From Roseimaritima multifibrata (lineage in GTDB: Bacteria > Planctomycetota > Planctomycetia > Pirellulales > Pirellulaceae): a DNA stretch of 64,000 nt. Shown here piece by piece: positions 19,843 to 29,360 of this stretch (position 1 is its first letter; every line of letters begins with the position of its first letter). A model generated the notes under the pieces. It was not told where the DNA came from, ran no database searches, and was given only the letters and a program-made list of their open reading frames with translations. A program made the translations under genes and the position numbers. The DNA lies in the NCBI RefSeq assembly GCF_007741495.1, contig NZ_CP036262.1:5890001-5954000 (forward strand), given 5' to 3'.

Positions 19843-20232
19843 ATGAAACCTCTACAAATCCTTGCGATCGACGACGACATACATTTCGCCGAAATCCTGC
19901 GTATTCGACTGGAATCATGGGGCCATGACGTTGTGATCAAACATAACTGGCTAGCCGTCATGATCGCGTTAAATCAGCCCAACTTCGATCTCATCATCGC
20001 GGACGTGGAAACCCCCACGGGCAATGGACTAACAGCGATCGAGCAATTGTCGCAAGACCCTGAAATCGCTTCGATTCCTAAGTGCTTCGTTACCGGCCTG
20101 AGTGATTCGCAAACCATCCAGCGATGCTGCAATTCGCGAGCAACGTACCTGCACAAGTCACCAATCCTTTTTGATGAACTGCAACGTTTAACAAAAAAAC
20201 TTGCTGCCTCCGCTCCCGTCTGCAGCTACTAA
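19843..20232 (+). CDS. Stand-alone response regulator receiver 2
   Basis: 129 residues, beginning three bases after the previous stop. Receiver marks are LAIDDD, Asp54 in IIADVETPTGNG, Thr in FVTGLS and Lys in YLHKSP. It is more diverged than its neighbours (DVETP instead of D-M-P) and has no output domain. All phosphorylation residues are present, so it should be functional. The downstream receiver gene begins 40 bp later. Confidence 0.9.
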   Translation: MKPLQILAIDDDIHFAEILRIRLESWGHDVVIKHNWLAVMIALNQPNFDLIIADVETPTGNGLTAIEQLSQDPEIASIPKCFVTGLSDSQTIQRCCNSRATYLHKSPILFDELQRLTKKLAASAPVCSY

Positions 20233-20272
20233 CTGATCACCTGAACCCTGACTCGTTTCATCGGAAAATCCT

Positions 20273-20764
20273 ATGACACAATGCACCGTCCCAGCTCCAT
20301 TATCGAAACTATTTTCATCTTTTAAGTGGGCCTCTTCGGCGGACGTAAAGGTTGCGGAAATCCCCGAACAATCCGCGAATATAGATCCGTGGATTTTGTC
20401 GATCGATGACGACCACGACTACACCCTTGGCCTGAAACTGCGATTACAAGAACGCGGATATAAAGTCGTCCGCGCTTTCGATGGCAATGCAGGGTTTCGC
20501 TACGCATTTGAATTCGAACCGGTCGCGATCCTCCTTGATTTGTATCTGCCCAACACGACAGGCGAAGAAGTCCTTGCTCAGCTTCGCGCAAACGCACAAA
20601 CCGCTCACATCCCGATCGCGGTCGTTACCGGCCTGCAAGAACGCGGACTCGACTATCGACTTCTTTCCAACGGAGCCAATGATGTCTTCCACAAACCGGT
20701 TCCGCATTCCCTGCTAGCCGATACCGTCGATCGCTATGCCGCCGAAGTAAAACGCAAGAAATAA
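20273..20764 (+). CDS. Stand-alone response regulator receiver 3
   Basis: 163 residues: about 38 poorly conserved N-terminal residues, then a receiver domain with ILSIDDDHDY, Asp89 in ILLDLYLPNTTG, Thr in VVTGLQ and Lys in FHKPVP, and no output domain. It is the last gene of the kinase/receiver operon, ending about 240 bp before a composite hairpin shared with the convergent amt gene. Its receiver resembles those of the neighbours only at the conserved positions, so recent tandem duplication is unlikely. Confidence 0.9.
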   Translation: MTQCTVPAPLSKLFSSFKWASSADVKVAEIPEQSANIDPWILSIDDDHDYTLGLKLRLQERGYKVVRAFDGNAGFRYAFEFEPVAILLDLYLPNTTGEEVLAQLRANAQTAHIPIAVVTGLQERGLDYRLLSNGANDVFHKPVPHSLLADTVDRYAAEVKRKK

Positions 20765-20891
20765 GCAGCGTTTACTTGGCAGCCAGCAATACAAAGAAAG
20801 ATTTCTTCGCGGGCAAACAGACCGATTTCTCAGGACTCTTACCGAACGGCCTGCGCCCAATACCATCGACTCTGGCATCTGCAGACGGTTT

Positions 20892-20956
20892 TCTAGCGGA
20901 TCGGCAAGTTCATTGTGTTTTCTATACGATGGCCGTACGGATCGCGCCGTTCCGCT
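20892..20956. repeat. Degenerate REP-like element
   Basis: The segment GGCCGTACGGATCGCGCCG followed by TTCCGCT closely matches the right half of the 79-bp palindromes at 10837 and 10929, and an upstream TCTAGCGGATCGGCAA resembles their left end. A worn copy in the spacer between convergent genes; nothing else is evident in 20765-21001. Confidence 0.55.
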
Positions 20957-21001
20957 CACAAAGTAGAGGGCGTTTGCGGCGTGTCACGTCGGCGGACGAT
21001 C

Positions 21002-21059
21002 ACGCAGAGCCTTAAGGCTTCAAAGCCAATTTCAAAGTGAAAACCTTTCAGCTCTGCGT
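21002..21059. terminator. Composite hairpin between convergent genes
   Basis: Nine-base perfect arms ACGCAGAGC (21002-21010) and GCTCTGCGT (21051-21059) enclose two small hairpins (GGCTT-CAAA-GCC and TTTCA-AAG-TGAAA). It sits about 20 bp beyond the amt stop and downstream of the receiver operon, so it is a candidate two-way terminator, though it lacks a clear T-run. Confidence 0.4.
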
Positions 21060-21078
21060 TTACGACTGACAGGCAACA

Positions 21079-22605
21079 CTAGAGGAAGATATATCCTTCT
21101 TCTCCGTGCTCCGAAATATCCAGTCCCTGCCGTTCGGATAGAACGGGAACGCGTAGACCGATGGTCGCGTCAAGCACCTTCAGTAACACAAAACTGACGA
21201 TCGCCGCGTACGCAATCGTTATCCCGGTTGCGACGATCTGACCAACGATCGTGTTGTAGTTTCCTTCGATCATGCCGACCGGTTGTCCGCTGGCAATATC
21301 CCAAACGGCTCGAGTTGCAAAAACTCCGGTCAAGATAGCACCAAGGGCTCCCCCCATTCCGTGAATCCCGAATGCATCCAGGGAATCGTCGTAGCGAAAT
21401 TTCGACTTGAGGGCCGAACAAGACAGGTAACAGACCAGGCCAGCCAGAGCTCCCATCACCAAAGAAGACATCGGGCCGACGTGTCCCGCAGCAGGTGTAA
21501 TGCAGACCAACCCGGCAACGGCTCCGGAACTTGCGCCCAGCAATGTCGGCTTTCCGCTGCGAACCCATTCGATCATCGCCCATGTAAACGCTCCGGCGGC
21601 GGCGGAGAAATGGGTAACGGCAAATGCACTGGCGGCGATACCATCGATCCGCAGGGCACTTCCAGCATTGAAACCGAACCACCCCACCCACAACATTGAT
21701 GCTCCCAAGGCGGTGTAGGTCAGGTTGTGTGGCGGCATCGGTTCCCGCTCATGTCCGATTCGTGGGCCGATCACGATCGCGGCAACCAGGGCGGTGACCC
21801 CGGAACTGATATGCACGACCGTGCCACCGGCAAAATCAAGGGCACCGCCAGCGATCGAAGCCTCTTCTCCAAACGCAAGAATCCCTCCACCCCATACCCA
21901 GTGTGCCAGCGGACAATAGACAACGGTCCCCCACACGAGCGAAAACAAAGCCATCGCTCCAAATTTCATTCGTTCTGCGAAAGCACCGCAGATCAAAGCT
22001 GGGGTGATGATGAAGAACATTCCTTGGAACATCATATGAGTTAAACGCGGCAACGCTTCGTCATACATCGGCGTCACCGGTTGCTGAAGTTCCGTGCTCC
22101 ACTCACGTGCGACTCCCTGCATCAATGTGAAATCCAAATTACCGATGTAAGGACCACCGCCGCCAAATGCCAGCGAATATCCATAAAGGGCCCACACAAT
22201 ACTCATCATTCCCATCAAGAAGATGCACTGCATGAGCACGCTGAGAACGTTTTTCTTACGAACCAAGCCACCGTAGAACATTGCCAGCCCTGGTGCCGTC
22301 ATAAACAGAACCAACGCACAGCAAACCAACATCCACCCATTGTGCGGGGCCGACAGAGGACCGCTTAAGTAGCTGTCGGATTCGCCGCTTACGTCCTCCG
22401 GCGCGACCTCCGCCTTGACGTTTGCAGACGGCATTCCTGCTTCGCCTCCCTCAACCACCAGGGTGTCAACTTCTACAACCTGCACACTGACCGGCGCAGC
22501 TTCGCCCGCCGGTTCCTGCCCCACCACGACAAGGGGAATTAGACAAATCAGAAGGGTCATGACCGCTGCACAGGCGGCCTGTCGGTCTATTTTGAATGGA
22601 TACAC
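21079..22605 (-). CDS. amt: Ammonium transporter
   Basis: A 508-residue Amt/Rh channel for ammonium uptake at the inner membrane. A signal-peptide-like start (MTLLICLIPLVVVGQEP) and a low-complexity Ala/Val/Glu region of about 60 residues precede the channel, which has about 11 hydrophobic spans. Family motifs are GLAMFYGGLVRKKNVLSV, HMMFQGMFFIITPALICGAFAERMKF, WGGGILA, DFAGGTVVHISSGV, WVGWFGFNAGSA, and the late pore-region AFGIHGMGGALGAILTG. The start is GTG 22605 with GGGAG upstream. No glnB/glnK (PII) gene is adjacent, unlike the common amt-glnK arrangement. No sigma-54 promoter was seen in the upstream bases I checked. Confidence 0.95.
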   Translation of the reverse strand: MYPFKIDRQAACAAVMTLLICLIPLVVVGQEPAGEAAPVSVQVVEVDTLVVEGGEAGMPSANVKAEVAPEDVSGESDSYLSGPLSAPHNGWMLVCCALVLFMTAPGLAMFYGGLVRKKNVLSVLMQCIFLMGMMSIVWALYGYSLAFGGGGPYIGNLDFTLMQGVAREWSTELQQPVTPMYDEALPRLTHMMFQGMFFIITPALICGAFAERMKFGAMALFSLVWGTVVYCPLAHWVWGGGILAFGEEASIAGGALDFAGGTVVHISSGVTALVAAIVIGPRIGHEREPMPPHNLTYTALGASMLWVGWFGFNAGSALRIDGIAASAFAVTHFSAAAGAFTWAMIEWVRSGKPTLLGASSGAVAGLVCITPAAGHVGPMSSLVMGALAGLVCYLSCSALKSKFRYDDSLDAFGIHGMGGALGAILTGVFATRAVWDIASGQPVGMIEGNYNTIVGQIVATGITIAYAAIVSFVLLKVLDATIGLRVPVLSERQGLDISEHGEEGYIFL

Positions 22606-23259
22606 GTTGAAGAGACTCCCAGCCTAAATGGAGTGAATGGAAAAAGGTAACCGTCTGCCGCTTGAGCACTTCGGGCTCAGATAAAGGTAGACAGCAGGTT
22701 CCAACGCAAACTCTTGCAGTCGCCAGCGGTAAAGGATGAGAAACGAAGAAGAGAAGGGAGGTCAAATTGCCTTGTCGACCGCATCGGGAAACCGCTAAGA
22801 ATTTAGCGGAAAAATCTATCGCCCCCCAGCCCGCGGTGGTCTATTAGCACGCTGGAGGCTTTTCATTTCCAGAAATTTCCCCGCGAAGGACCCTAAAAGA
22901 ACTTTTCGGAAACGAAAAAGACTCGTCGATTCTGCCTCCGATTCCGCCTATTCCTGGAATGAAAACGCAAAACGCGTACGCCATTCGGCAGAGATTGCCC
23001 AAAAGAGCAGGGCAGGGGAGTCCAGCGGGAAACCGCGAAAGGATCCGCCCAACGCAGGCGAGCCGCTCAAGACGGGAAATCTATTTGTGACGTGACTGAC
23101 GTAGATACCGTCGCCAGACGTTGGTCCTTGCAGTCTGCCCACGCTCTGGCGAGCGTAGCTACATGACTGCCCCGGAAACCATCATTGATTGCTTTTACGT
23201 CCCCCGCGAAAGTAGCTTTACAGGGCGTTCTTTGGCCGAGCGAAAGGCGACAATAGGGC
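22606..23259. other. Gene-free spacer upstream of amt
   Basis: 654 bp between the amt start and the end of the SDR gene, both on the minus strand. It must hold the amt promoter, but no clear -35/-10 or sigma-54 box stood out. A small palindrome, ACGCTC-TGGC-GAGCGT, lies at 23141-23156. The short open frame at 22948-23142 on the minus strand has no protein-like character. Confidence 0.5.
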
Positions 23260-24114
23260 TTAACGTGTGAACTTCAGCAACAACCAATCCCCTGCGGCGG
23301 GCCACAGGTGGCCGATCGCTACCAACGGACGCAGATGCCAGGGCATAATGATGTCCGGTTTCCGTTTGCGAATAATCTTCAAAACGGCTTTTGCGACTTT
23401 CTCGGGCGGCACGCCTTTGACGCTGGTGCCTCCGCCGGGGCGAGAGGCCTTGGCGGGCAGGCCGGTTTGATCGCCTACCTGTTTTTCATAACGTGCCCCC
23501 GCGTCACTGCGTCGGATTGGCCCCGGGTTTAGCAACCCCACGTGAACTCCACGCACCTTCCATTCCAGCCGCATCTGTTGCGTTAATCCTGCCAGGGCGT
23601 GTTTCGCAGCAGGATAGCCTCCCAGATAGCGGGCTCCTACCTTGGCCGCCAATGAGCCGATATTCACGATCACGCCGCCCGATTCCTCCAGCCACGGCAA
23701 ACAAGCCTGCGAGCAGAGCAGGGAAGCATTCACATTCGTTGCGAATAACTGCTCAAGCTTTTCAATTCTTAAATCGGCGACCAAGCCACGATCACTCTGG
23801 CCGACCACATTGACCAAAACATCGATTCGCCCCGTTGCTTGAATCAGGCTGGCTACCATTGAATGCACCTGGCCGCCAACGGTCACATCACAGGCGATGG
23901 GCAAACAGGAACCACTTGGCTGCTCAAGCACAAACGCGTCTAGTTTTTCTCGATCCCGTCCGATAACTGCAACATAATATCCTTCTCGGATCAGCTGGAC
24001 CGCGATCACTCGCCCCAATCCTTCGGACGCCCCTGTGACGATCGCGACCCGACGATCTTGGATTCCAGCAATGGTGTCGGCAGGTGCCCCCCGATTCGAT
24101 TCAAGAGCAGCCAT
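23260..24114 (-). CDS. Short-chain dehydrogenase/reductase
   Basis: A 284-residue classical SDR. It has the cofactor motif TGASEGLGR near residue 27, DVT near 75, VNVVG at the position usually NNAG, catalytic Ser in VNIGSLAA and the catalytic YPAAK (Tyr-x-x-x-Lys). An Arg in GRDR after strand 2 suggests NADP preference. The C-terminal part contains a basic segment (IIRKRKPDIIMPWHLRPLVAIG), as in SDR proteins of the DltE/YqjQ-like group that act on lipid-like substrates. The true substrate is unknown. It is transcribed away from pyruvate kinase, with about 190 bp between the two starts. Confidence 0.88.
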   Translation of the reverse strand: MAALESNRGAPADTIAGIQDRRVAIVTGASEGLGRVIAVQLIREGYYVAVIGRDREKLDAFVLEQPSGSCLPIACDVTVGGQVHSMVASLIQATGRIDVLVNVVGQSDRGLVADLRIEKLEQLFATNVNASLLCSQACLPWLEESGGVIVNIGSLAAKVGARYLGGYPAAKHALAGLTQQMRLEWKVRGVHVGLLNPGPIRRSDAGARYEKQVGDQTGLPAKASRPGGGTSVKGVPPEKVAKAVLKIIRKRKPDIIMPWHLRPLVAIGHLWPAAGDWLLLKFTR

Positions 24115-24304
24115 CGGATCCTAACGCATCAGAAAAGGAATACGAACAACAGCCAATACGGCAGACACAACGCCACAAAAAGGCACCAACGCCCAGAAAC
24201 ACGCCCTCGCTACCAGCGGGCTCCCAGAAAGGATGCAATCCTTTACATTCTCATTAGTAAACGGCAATCCTGCCACACCCCTTAGCTTATATCCATGGTG
24301 TTAT

Positions 24305-25777
24305 ATGGCTCGTCCAACCCTGCAAGAAGCTTGCACCAAGATTGTCGCGACTGTCGGCCCAGCGTGCGATTCGGTTCCTCAGCTGGAAGCATTGATTGCG
24401 GCGGGAGTGGATGTTTTCCGAATCAATACGGCCCACGGCAGTCGCGAAGCGCATGCCGCCACGCTCCGAAACATCCGCGAAGCAAGCGATAACACAGGAT
24501 TTCTCGTTGGTGTCCTTCTCGATTTATCAGGTCCCAAAATTCGATTGGGGAAACTGCTTCAAGATCCGCTGCAGTGCGATCCTGATATGGAAGTCACCTT
24601 CATTGCAGGGGATGTTCCAGAAAATGAAACCGAATTAACCAGCTCTTACAAACGCCTGCTGCAAGAATTGACGGCGGGGGATACGGTAATGCTGGCCGAT
24701 GGAATCGTCTCGCTGGAAGTGATTAGCAACGATGGCAAACGTGCGGTTTGCAAAGTCACCGCACCGGGGGAACTGCGAAGCCGCCAAGGGATCAATCTCC
24801 CGGGCGTGAAATTGAGCGTCTCGGCCATGCGACCAGAAGATGTCGACAACGCGATCTGGGGAGCCCAGTCGGGCATCGATTTCATCAGCCTTAGCTTTGT
24901 CCGCTCCGCCTCGGACGTTCGATCCCTGAAGGATCTTCTGACCAGCTATGAATCGCAAGCATTGGTGATCGCCAAAATCGAGAAACGCGAAGCCTTGGAT
25001 GATCTTGAAGCGATTGTGGATGCTGCCGACGGAGTGATGGTTGCCCGGGGAGACCTAGGAGTCGAAATTGACGTGGCCGAAACCCCCGTCGCACAAAAAC
25101 GTATTATCGCGATGTGCACCGAAAAACTGAAACCAGTGATTGTGGCAACCCAAATGCTGGAATCGATGCACCATTCGCCGAGGCCCACCCGCGCCGAAGC
25201 CAGTGATGTCGCCAACGCGATCCTTGATGGTGCCGATTGTTGCATGCTGAGCGGCGAAACCGCGATCGGGGACTACCCCGAAATCACGGTAAAAACGATG
25301 CGCCGAATCATGTCCCATACCGAACAGAGCATGCCCTACGCGATTCAACGCGCCCAGTTCATACTCAATCGAGTCCATCCAATCACCTCGGCGGTGACCC
25401 AAAGTGCCACAATGCTTGCCGAAACGATCGAAGCGAAAGTGATTGTCATCGCGACACGGAGCGGTGGCACCGCATGGGTGAAAAGCAAACAGCGAAGCTT
25501 GGTCCCGACGCTTGGGGTGAGCGATAACGTTGAAGCGTTGCGGCGAATGAACCTGTTCTGGGGCGTCAAACCACTCCGAGTCAAGCAACTGGACGACGCC
25601 AACGAATTGTTTAACGAAATCACCGCGTGGGGCTGCCGGTCGGGGATGCTGCAAGGAGGCGATCTGGTTGTTTTGGTGACGGGGAACCGAGTCATGGAGC
25701 ACGCCCATAACTTAATTGCGGTCCATACCGTCGATCCGGACAAATGCAACATTCGATCGACGACCAAGCCTTGCTAG
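24305..25777 (+). CDS. pyk: Pyruvate kinase
   Basis: Converts phosphoenolpyruvate and ADP to pyruvate and ATP in glycolysis. The frame opens at 24233, but ATG 24305 gives MARPTLQEACTKIVATVGPA, the normal N-terminus, and a 490-residue protein. Visible are the substrate loop DVFRINTAHGSREAH (in place of the usual R-x-N-x-S-H-G), LLDLSGPKIRLG, the catalytic region ISLSFVRSASDV, AKIEKREALDDL, and the signature VMVARGDLGVEIDVAETPVAQK, then ATQMLESMHHSPRPTRAEASDVANA and the C-terminal regulatory domain from about 360. The 210-bp spacer after it shows no terminator. Confidence 0.93.
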   Translation: MARPTLQEACTKIVATVGPACDSVPQLEALIAAGVDVFRINTAHGSREAHAATLRNIREASDNTGFLVGVLLDLSGPKIRLGKLLQDPLQCDPDMEVTFIAGDVPENETELTSSYKRLLQELTAGDTVMLADGIVSLEVISNDGKRAVCKVTAPGELRSRQGINLPGVKLSVSAMRPEDVDNAIWGAQSGIDFISLSFVRSASDVRSLKDLLTSYESQALVIAKIEKREALDDLEAIVDAADGVMVARGDLGVEIDVAETPVAQKRIIAMCTEKLKPVIVATQMLESMHHSPRPTRAEASDVANAILDGADCCMLSGETAIGDYPEITVKTMRRIMSHTEQSMPYAIQRAQFILNRVHPITSAVTQSATMLAETIEAKVIVIATRSGGTAWVKSKQRSLVPTLGVSDNVEALRRMNLFWGVKPLRVKQLDDANELFNEITAWGCRSGMLQGGDLVVLVTGNRVMEHAHNLIAVHTVDPDKCNIRSTTKPC

Positions 25778-26020
25778 CATCATACAGCGACGGAACCGAG
25801 GGGGCTTTGCTAGCGTTTGGCTCACCTCGTAACTATCTCGCTTTAGCGTTCGCCCCAAATGGCTCGCTTCCTGTGAATCGCGGGAAATCGACGCGAATTC
25901 CATGACGTGGCCTCCGAATCCCGATCTCTTCGTCAGCCGCTCTAGACCTACAACGGCCGCTTTCGCTACTCTCTCACTCCACGATGGATGTGGGCCGACA
26001 GGATGTTGGAAAAGAGATCA

Positions 26021-28087
26021 ATGGAAATCCTTAAACGCTATCGAGACTTAGTCCTTCCGGTCGGCATTATATGCTGTCTGTTGGTTATTCTCGTACCGTT
26101 ACCTCCCTTTTTGATGGACGTCCTGTTAGCGGCCAACATTACGGTGGGTCTGATCGTCTTACTGACGACGGTCTACGTCATTACACCGCTAGAATTCAGC
26201 ATTTTCCCTTCGCTGCTGCTTGCGACGACACTGGCTCGCTTGGTCTTAAACGTGGCAACCACACGTTTGATTTTGACCCGAGCCGACACCGAACAGATGG
26301 ATGCGGCCGGTGGAGTAATCCAAGGATTTGGCGAATTTGTCGCCGGAGACCGAATTGAAGTTGGTTTGATTATCTTTGGGATCATCATGCTGATTCAGTT
26401 CATTGTGATCACCAAAGGGGCGACGCGAATCAGTGAAGTCGCAGCCCGTTTCGCCTTGGACGGAATGCCAGGCCGCCAAATGGCCATCGATGCCGACATG
26501 AATGCTGGCCTGATCGACGAAAAGGAAGCCCAACGCCGTCGCGAAGAGGTAGGCGCCCAAGCCGACTTCTACGGAGCGATGGATGGTGCAAGTAAATTTG
26601 TCCGCGGAGATGCGATCGCCGGCTTGGTGATCATGATCATCAATGTGGCGGGGGGGCTGTACATCGGCGTGTTCCAAGCGGGCATGACGTTCACCGAAGC
26701 GGGCGCTTTATATACAAAACTGACGATCGGTGACGGCTTGGTCAGCCAGGTTCCTGCACTCTTGATTTCGTTGGCCGCTGGTTTGTTGGTGACGCGAAGT
26801 GCCCAGAAAACCAACCTGCCTCATCAATTCCTTAGCCAGCTCTTTGGCAACCCTCGAGCGTTGATGGTGGCCGGAGCCTTTTTGGGGCTGATGATCCTGA
26901 CCCGTCTACCTCGGATCCCGATGGCATCCCTTGCGATTGGCTGCATCGGATTGGCCATCGTGATGAACCGTCAAACCGCCAGCGACGAAGAAGAAACCCG
27001 TCGTCGCGAAGACGAAGAATCGGCGGCCGCCGCTGCCCCACCTGAGAAAAAAGTCGAGGACTACCTCGCCGTCGACCCAATGGAAATGTCGATCGGGATC
27101 GGTTTATTGGGACTGGCGGATCCAGCCCGTGGAGGCGATTTGATGGAGCGGATCAAAGGGGTCCGCAACGCAATCGCCGAAGACATCGGGATCCTGCTGC
27201 CCAAAGTACGTGTCCGCGACGGGATGCATTTAGGCGACTTGGAATACGAAATCCGCATCGCAGGGAATACAGTGGCTCGCGCGGCAGTCTACCCCGATCG
27301 CTTCTTGGCGATCGATTCCGGGGGCACCACCGGGGTTATTGATGGCGAACCGACACGGGACCCAACGTTCGGCGAACCGGCCGTCTGGATTGATCCCGCT
27401 CGTCGTGAACAGGCAGCGATCTTCGGCTACACCACCGTCCAGCCCGCAGCCGTGCTGGCAACCCACTTACAAGAGATCTCTCGCCGCCATGCGGACGAAC
27501 TACTCTCTCGCGATGCCACCAAATACTTATTCGATCAACTAAAAGAAGTGGCGCCCGCGGTCGTTGAAGAACTGATCCCCACCCAAATGAAGCTAGCCGA
27601 AGTGCAGCAAGTTCTGCACATGCTGCTCCGTGAGGACGTGCCGATCCGGCAACTGGGGATCATTTTGGAAACACTGGGAGATTATGCTTCGCGGACGAAA
27701 GATCCAGTCCTGCTGACCGAATATGTTCGCAACCGATTGGCTCGTACCATCTGTTCTCGATACCGAGATTCGCAACAACGTTTACACGTCGTCGCCCTGG
27801 ATCCAGCCGTGGAAGATCGGATCGCAGCGGGAATCGACCATACCGACCGAGGGCTATTTGTTCGCATGAGCCCTGCGGCGATCGAATCGACCTGTGCTCG
27901 AATCGACCAGGCGGTAAAAAAACTGACCGCTACAGGGCATCCTCCAATTGTGCTGGTCAGCCCACGCGTACGCCCTGGTTTACGGCAGATCACCGCATCT
28001 GCATTGCCACGCCTTCGAGTTCTTTCGTACAACGAAGTCACACAAGACACAACAATCGAGTCGGTTGGGATTGTCACCGACGTCTAA
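26021..28087 (+). CDS. flhA: Flagellar export protein FlhA
   Basis: Inner-membrane gate component of the flagellar type III export apparatus. The frame opens at 25988, but ATG 26021 has GGAAAAGAG upstream and gives MEILKRYRDLVLP (688 residues). The N-terminal half contains about eight membrane spans and the family signature TPLEFSIFPSLLLATTLARL, then GFAKGATR-type loop sequence (ITKGATRISEVAARFALDGMPGRQMAIDADMNAGLID), which is the conserved FHIPEP segment. The C-terminal half (about 350-688) is the cytosolic ring domain that docks export chaperones. It opens the block flhA-flhF-small protein-fliA. No flhB or fli export genes are in the window. Confidence 0.95.
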   Translation: MEILKRYRDLVLPVGIICCLLVILVPLPPFLMDVLLAANITVGLIVLLTTVYVITPLEFSIFPSLLLATTLARLVLNVATTRLILTRADTEQMDAAGGVIQGFGEFVAGDRIEVGLIIFGIIMLIQFIVITKGATRISEVAARFALDGMPGRQMAIDADMNAGLIDEKEAQRRREEVGAQADFYGAMDGASKFVRGDAIAGLVIMIINVAGGLYIGVFQAGMTFTEAGALYTKLTIGDGLVSQVPALLISLAAGLLVTRSAQKTNLPHQFLSQLFGNPRALMVAGAFLGLMILTRLPRIPMASLAIGCIGLAIVMNRQTASDEEETRRREDEESAAAAAPPEKKVEDYLAVDPMEMSIGIGLLGLADPARGGDLMERIKGVRNAIAEDIGILLPKVRVRDGMHLGDLEYEIRIAGNTVARAAVYPDRFLAIDSGGTTGVIDGEPTRDPTFGEPAVWIDPARREQAAIFGYTTVQPAAVLATHLQEISRRHADELLSRDATKYLFDQLKEVAPAVVEELIPTQMKLAEVQQVLHMLLREDVPIRQLGIILETLGDYASRTKDPVLLTEYVRNRLARTICSRYRDSQQRLHVVALDPAVEDRIAAGIDHTDRGLFVRMSPAAIESTCARIDQAVKKLTATGHPPIVLVSPRVRPGLRQITASALPRLRVLSYNEVTQDTTIESVGIVTDV

Positions 28088-28142
28088 GATTGATTAGACC
28101 TCCCACTTCCCCAGACGCACACTTCCTCGCTTAATCAAATTC

Positions 28143-29183
28143 ATGTACATCCGCACCTTCCAAGCCGCGAACCTCCAAGCCGCCCTGGCTGAGATTCGTG
28201 AACAAATGGGGACCGACGCAACGGTACTCCATACGCGGCAGGTCAAGGACGGCTGGATGGGATGGCTAGGGCGAACTCAAGTCGAAGTGACCGCGGGACT
28301 AAGAACCGAAAACAATCAACCTTCTCTGGCAGGGCAGGCTCCTTCGGAATCACTGCCACGCCCCGAAGCCGAACAACTTCGCGAACTATTGATTCGTGAA
28401 GGGGTTTCCGACGCGGTTGCAGAACGCTGGACACGGCGTTCCATCGAAACCCTTCGCGTCGAGCATGGCGGACAGGCAATGGCCTTTTCCTCCATGGCAC
28501 TTCAGAACGCTTTACAACGAGTGGTCGCGGCGGACATCGAATGCGGTGCTCCGATCCGAGCCCTCCCCAACGAACGACGGGTGATTGCACTGGTGGGACC
28601 AACGGGTGTTGGAAAAACCACCACGGTCGCAAAACTAGCGGCTGGATTCCGAATCCAGCAAAAACGTCGAGTCGGTTTACTAACGATCGACACCTATCGA
28701 ATTGCTGCAGTGCATCAACTGCAAGCCTATGCCGACATCATGGACCTTCCGATGCAAGTCGTCGAACGTCCCGATCAGATGCAGGCCGGATTGAAGGCAC
28801 TGGGCGATGTCGACTTGGTCTTGATAGACACCGCCGGCCGCAACCCACACTTTACGGCTCGGATCGAACAACTTCGCGCCCTCCTAGCCGCCGCTGCACC
28901 GGATGAAACGCATCTGGTACTCAGCGCGACGTCCAGTGCGTCGACGACGGCGGGTGTATTAAAGGGATTCGCCAGCGTGAAACCAACAGCTGCGATCCTG
29001 ACAAAGATGGATGAATCCGAACAAACCGCTGGCGTCCTGTCAGCCTTTTACGAACAAAATGCTCCGCCCCTAAGTTATCTGACCACAGGGCAACAAGTTC
29101 CCGACGACATCGAAGTCGGGAACCGTGATCGCATCGTCAAAGCCCTCCTGGGCCGCCCGCAAGCTCCCGCGATCGCTGCATAA
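28143..29183 (+). CDS. flhF: Flagellar GTPase FlhF
   Basis: SRP-family GTPase that sets position and number of flagella. 346 residues: a variable N-terminal B domain beginning MYIRTFQAANLQAALAEIREQMG, which is typical of FlhF, then the NG GTPase with P-loop GPTGVGKTTTVAKLAAGF (about residue 151), TIDTYRIAAVHQLQAYADIM, DTAGRNP (G3), TKMDES (G4) and a late LTTGQQVPDDIEV segment. It lies 55 bp downstream of flhA. The usual partner gene flhG (a MinD-like ATPase) does not follow; instead there is a small membrane protein gene and then the sigma factor. Confidence 0.94.
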   Translation: MYIRTFQAANLQAALAEIREQMGTDATVLHTRQVKDGWMGWLGRTQVEVTAGLRTENNQPSLAGQAPSESLPRPEAEQLRELLIREGVSDAVAERWTRRSIETLRVEHGGQAMAFSSMALQNALQRVVAADIECGAPIRALPNERRVIALVGPTGVGKTTTVAKLAAGFRIQQKRRVGLLTIDTYRIAAVHQLQAYADIMDLPMQVVERPDQMQAGLKALGDVDLVLIDTAGRNPHFTARIEQLRALLAAAAPDETHLVLSATSSASTTAGVLKGFASVKPTAAILTKMDESEQTAGVLSAFYEQNAPPLSYLTTGQQVPDDIEVGNRDRIVKALLGRPQAPAIAA

Positions 29184-29360
29184 ATCAAAACAGATGGGTC
29201 TGTCCAAACGCACGGATGCACCTAACAAGAAGAATTCGAGAAAACCTCCTAAACCGACCAAAAGGATTAATACCCAACAACCTCAAGTGCCGATAACGAA
29301 TAAGCAGTCGAACGGTTATCATCTTCCGATGATTACTTCGATTCAGAAGTGGATTTGATT

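Noticed and set aside
22606-22800. Possible sigma-54 promoter upstream of amt (TGGCGACTGCAAGAG)
   Set aside because: The GG and GC elements do not have the required ten-base spacing.
29194-29358. 54-residue basic open frame (MGLSKRTDAPNKK...) between flhF and the small membrane protein
   Set aside because: Low-complexity Lys/Pro/Asn composition, no ribosome-binding site and no recognisable fold; probably spacer sequence, though it should be checked for conservation.
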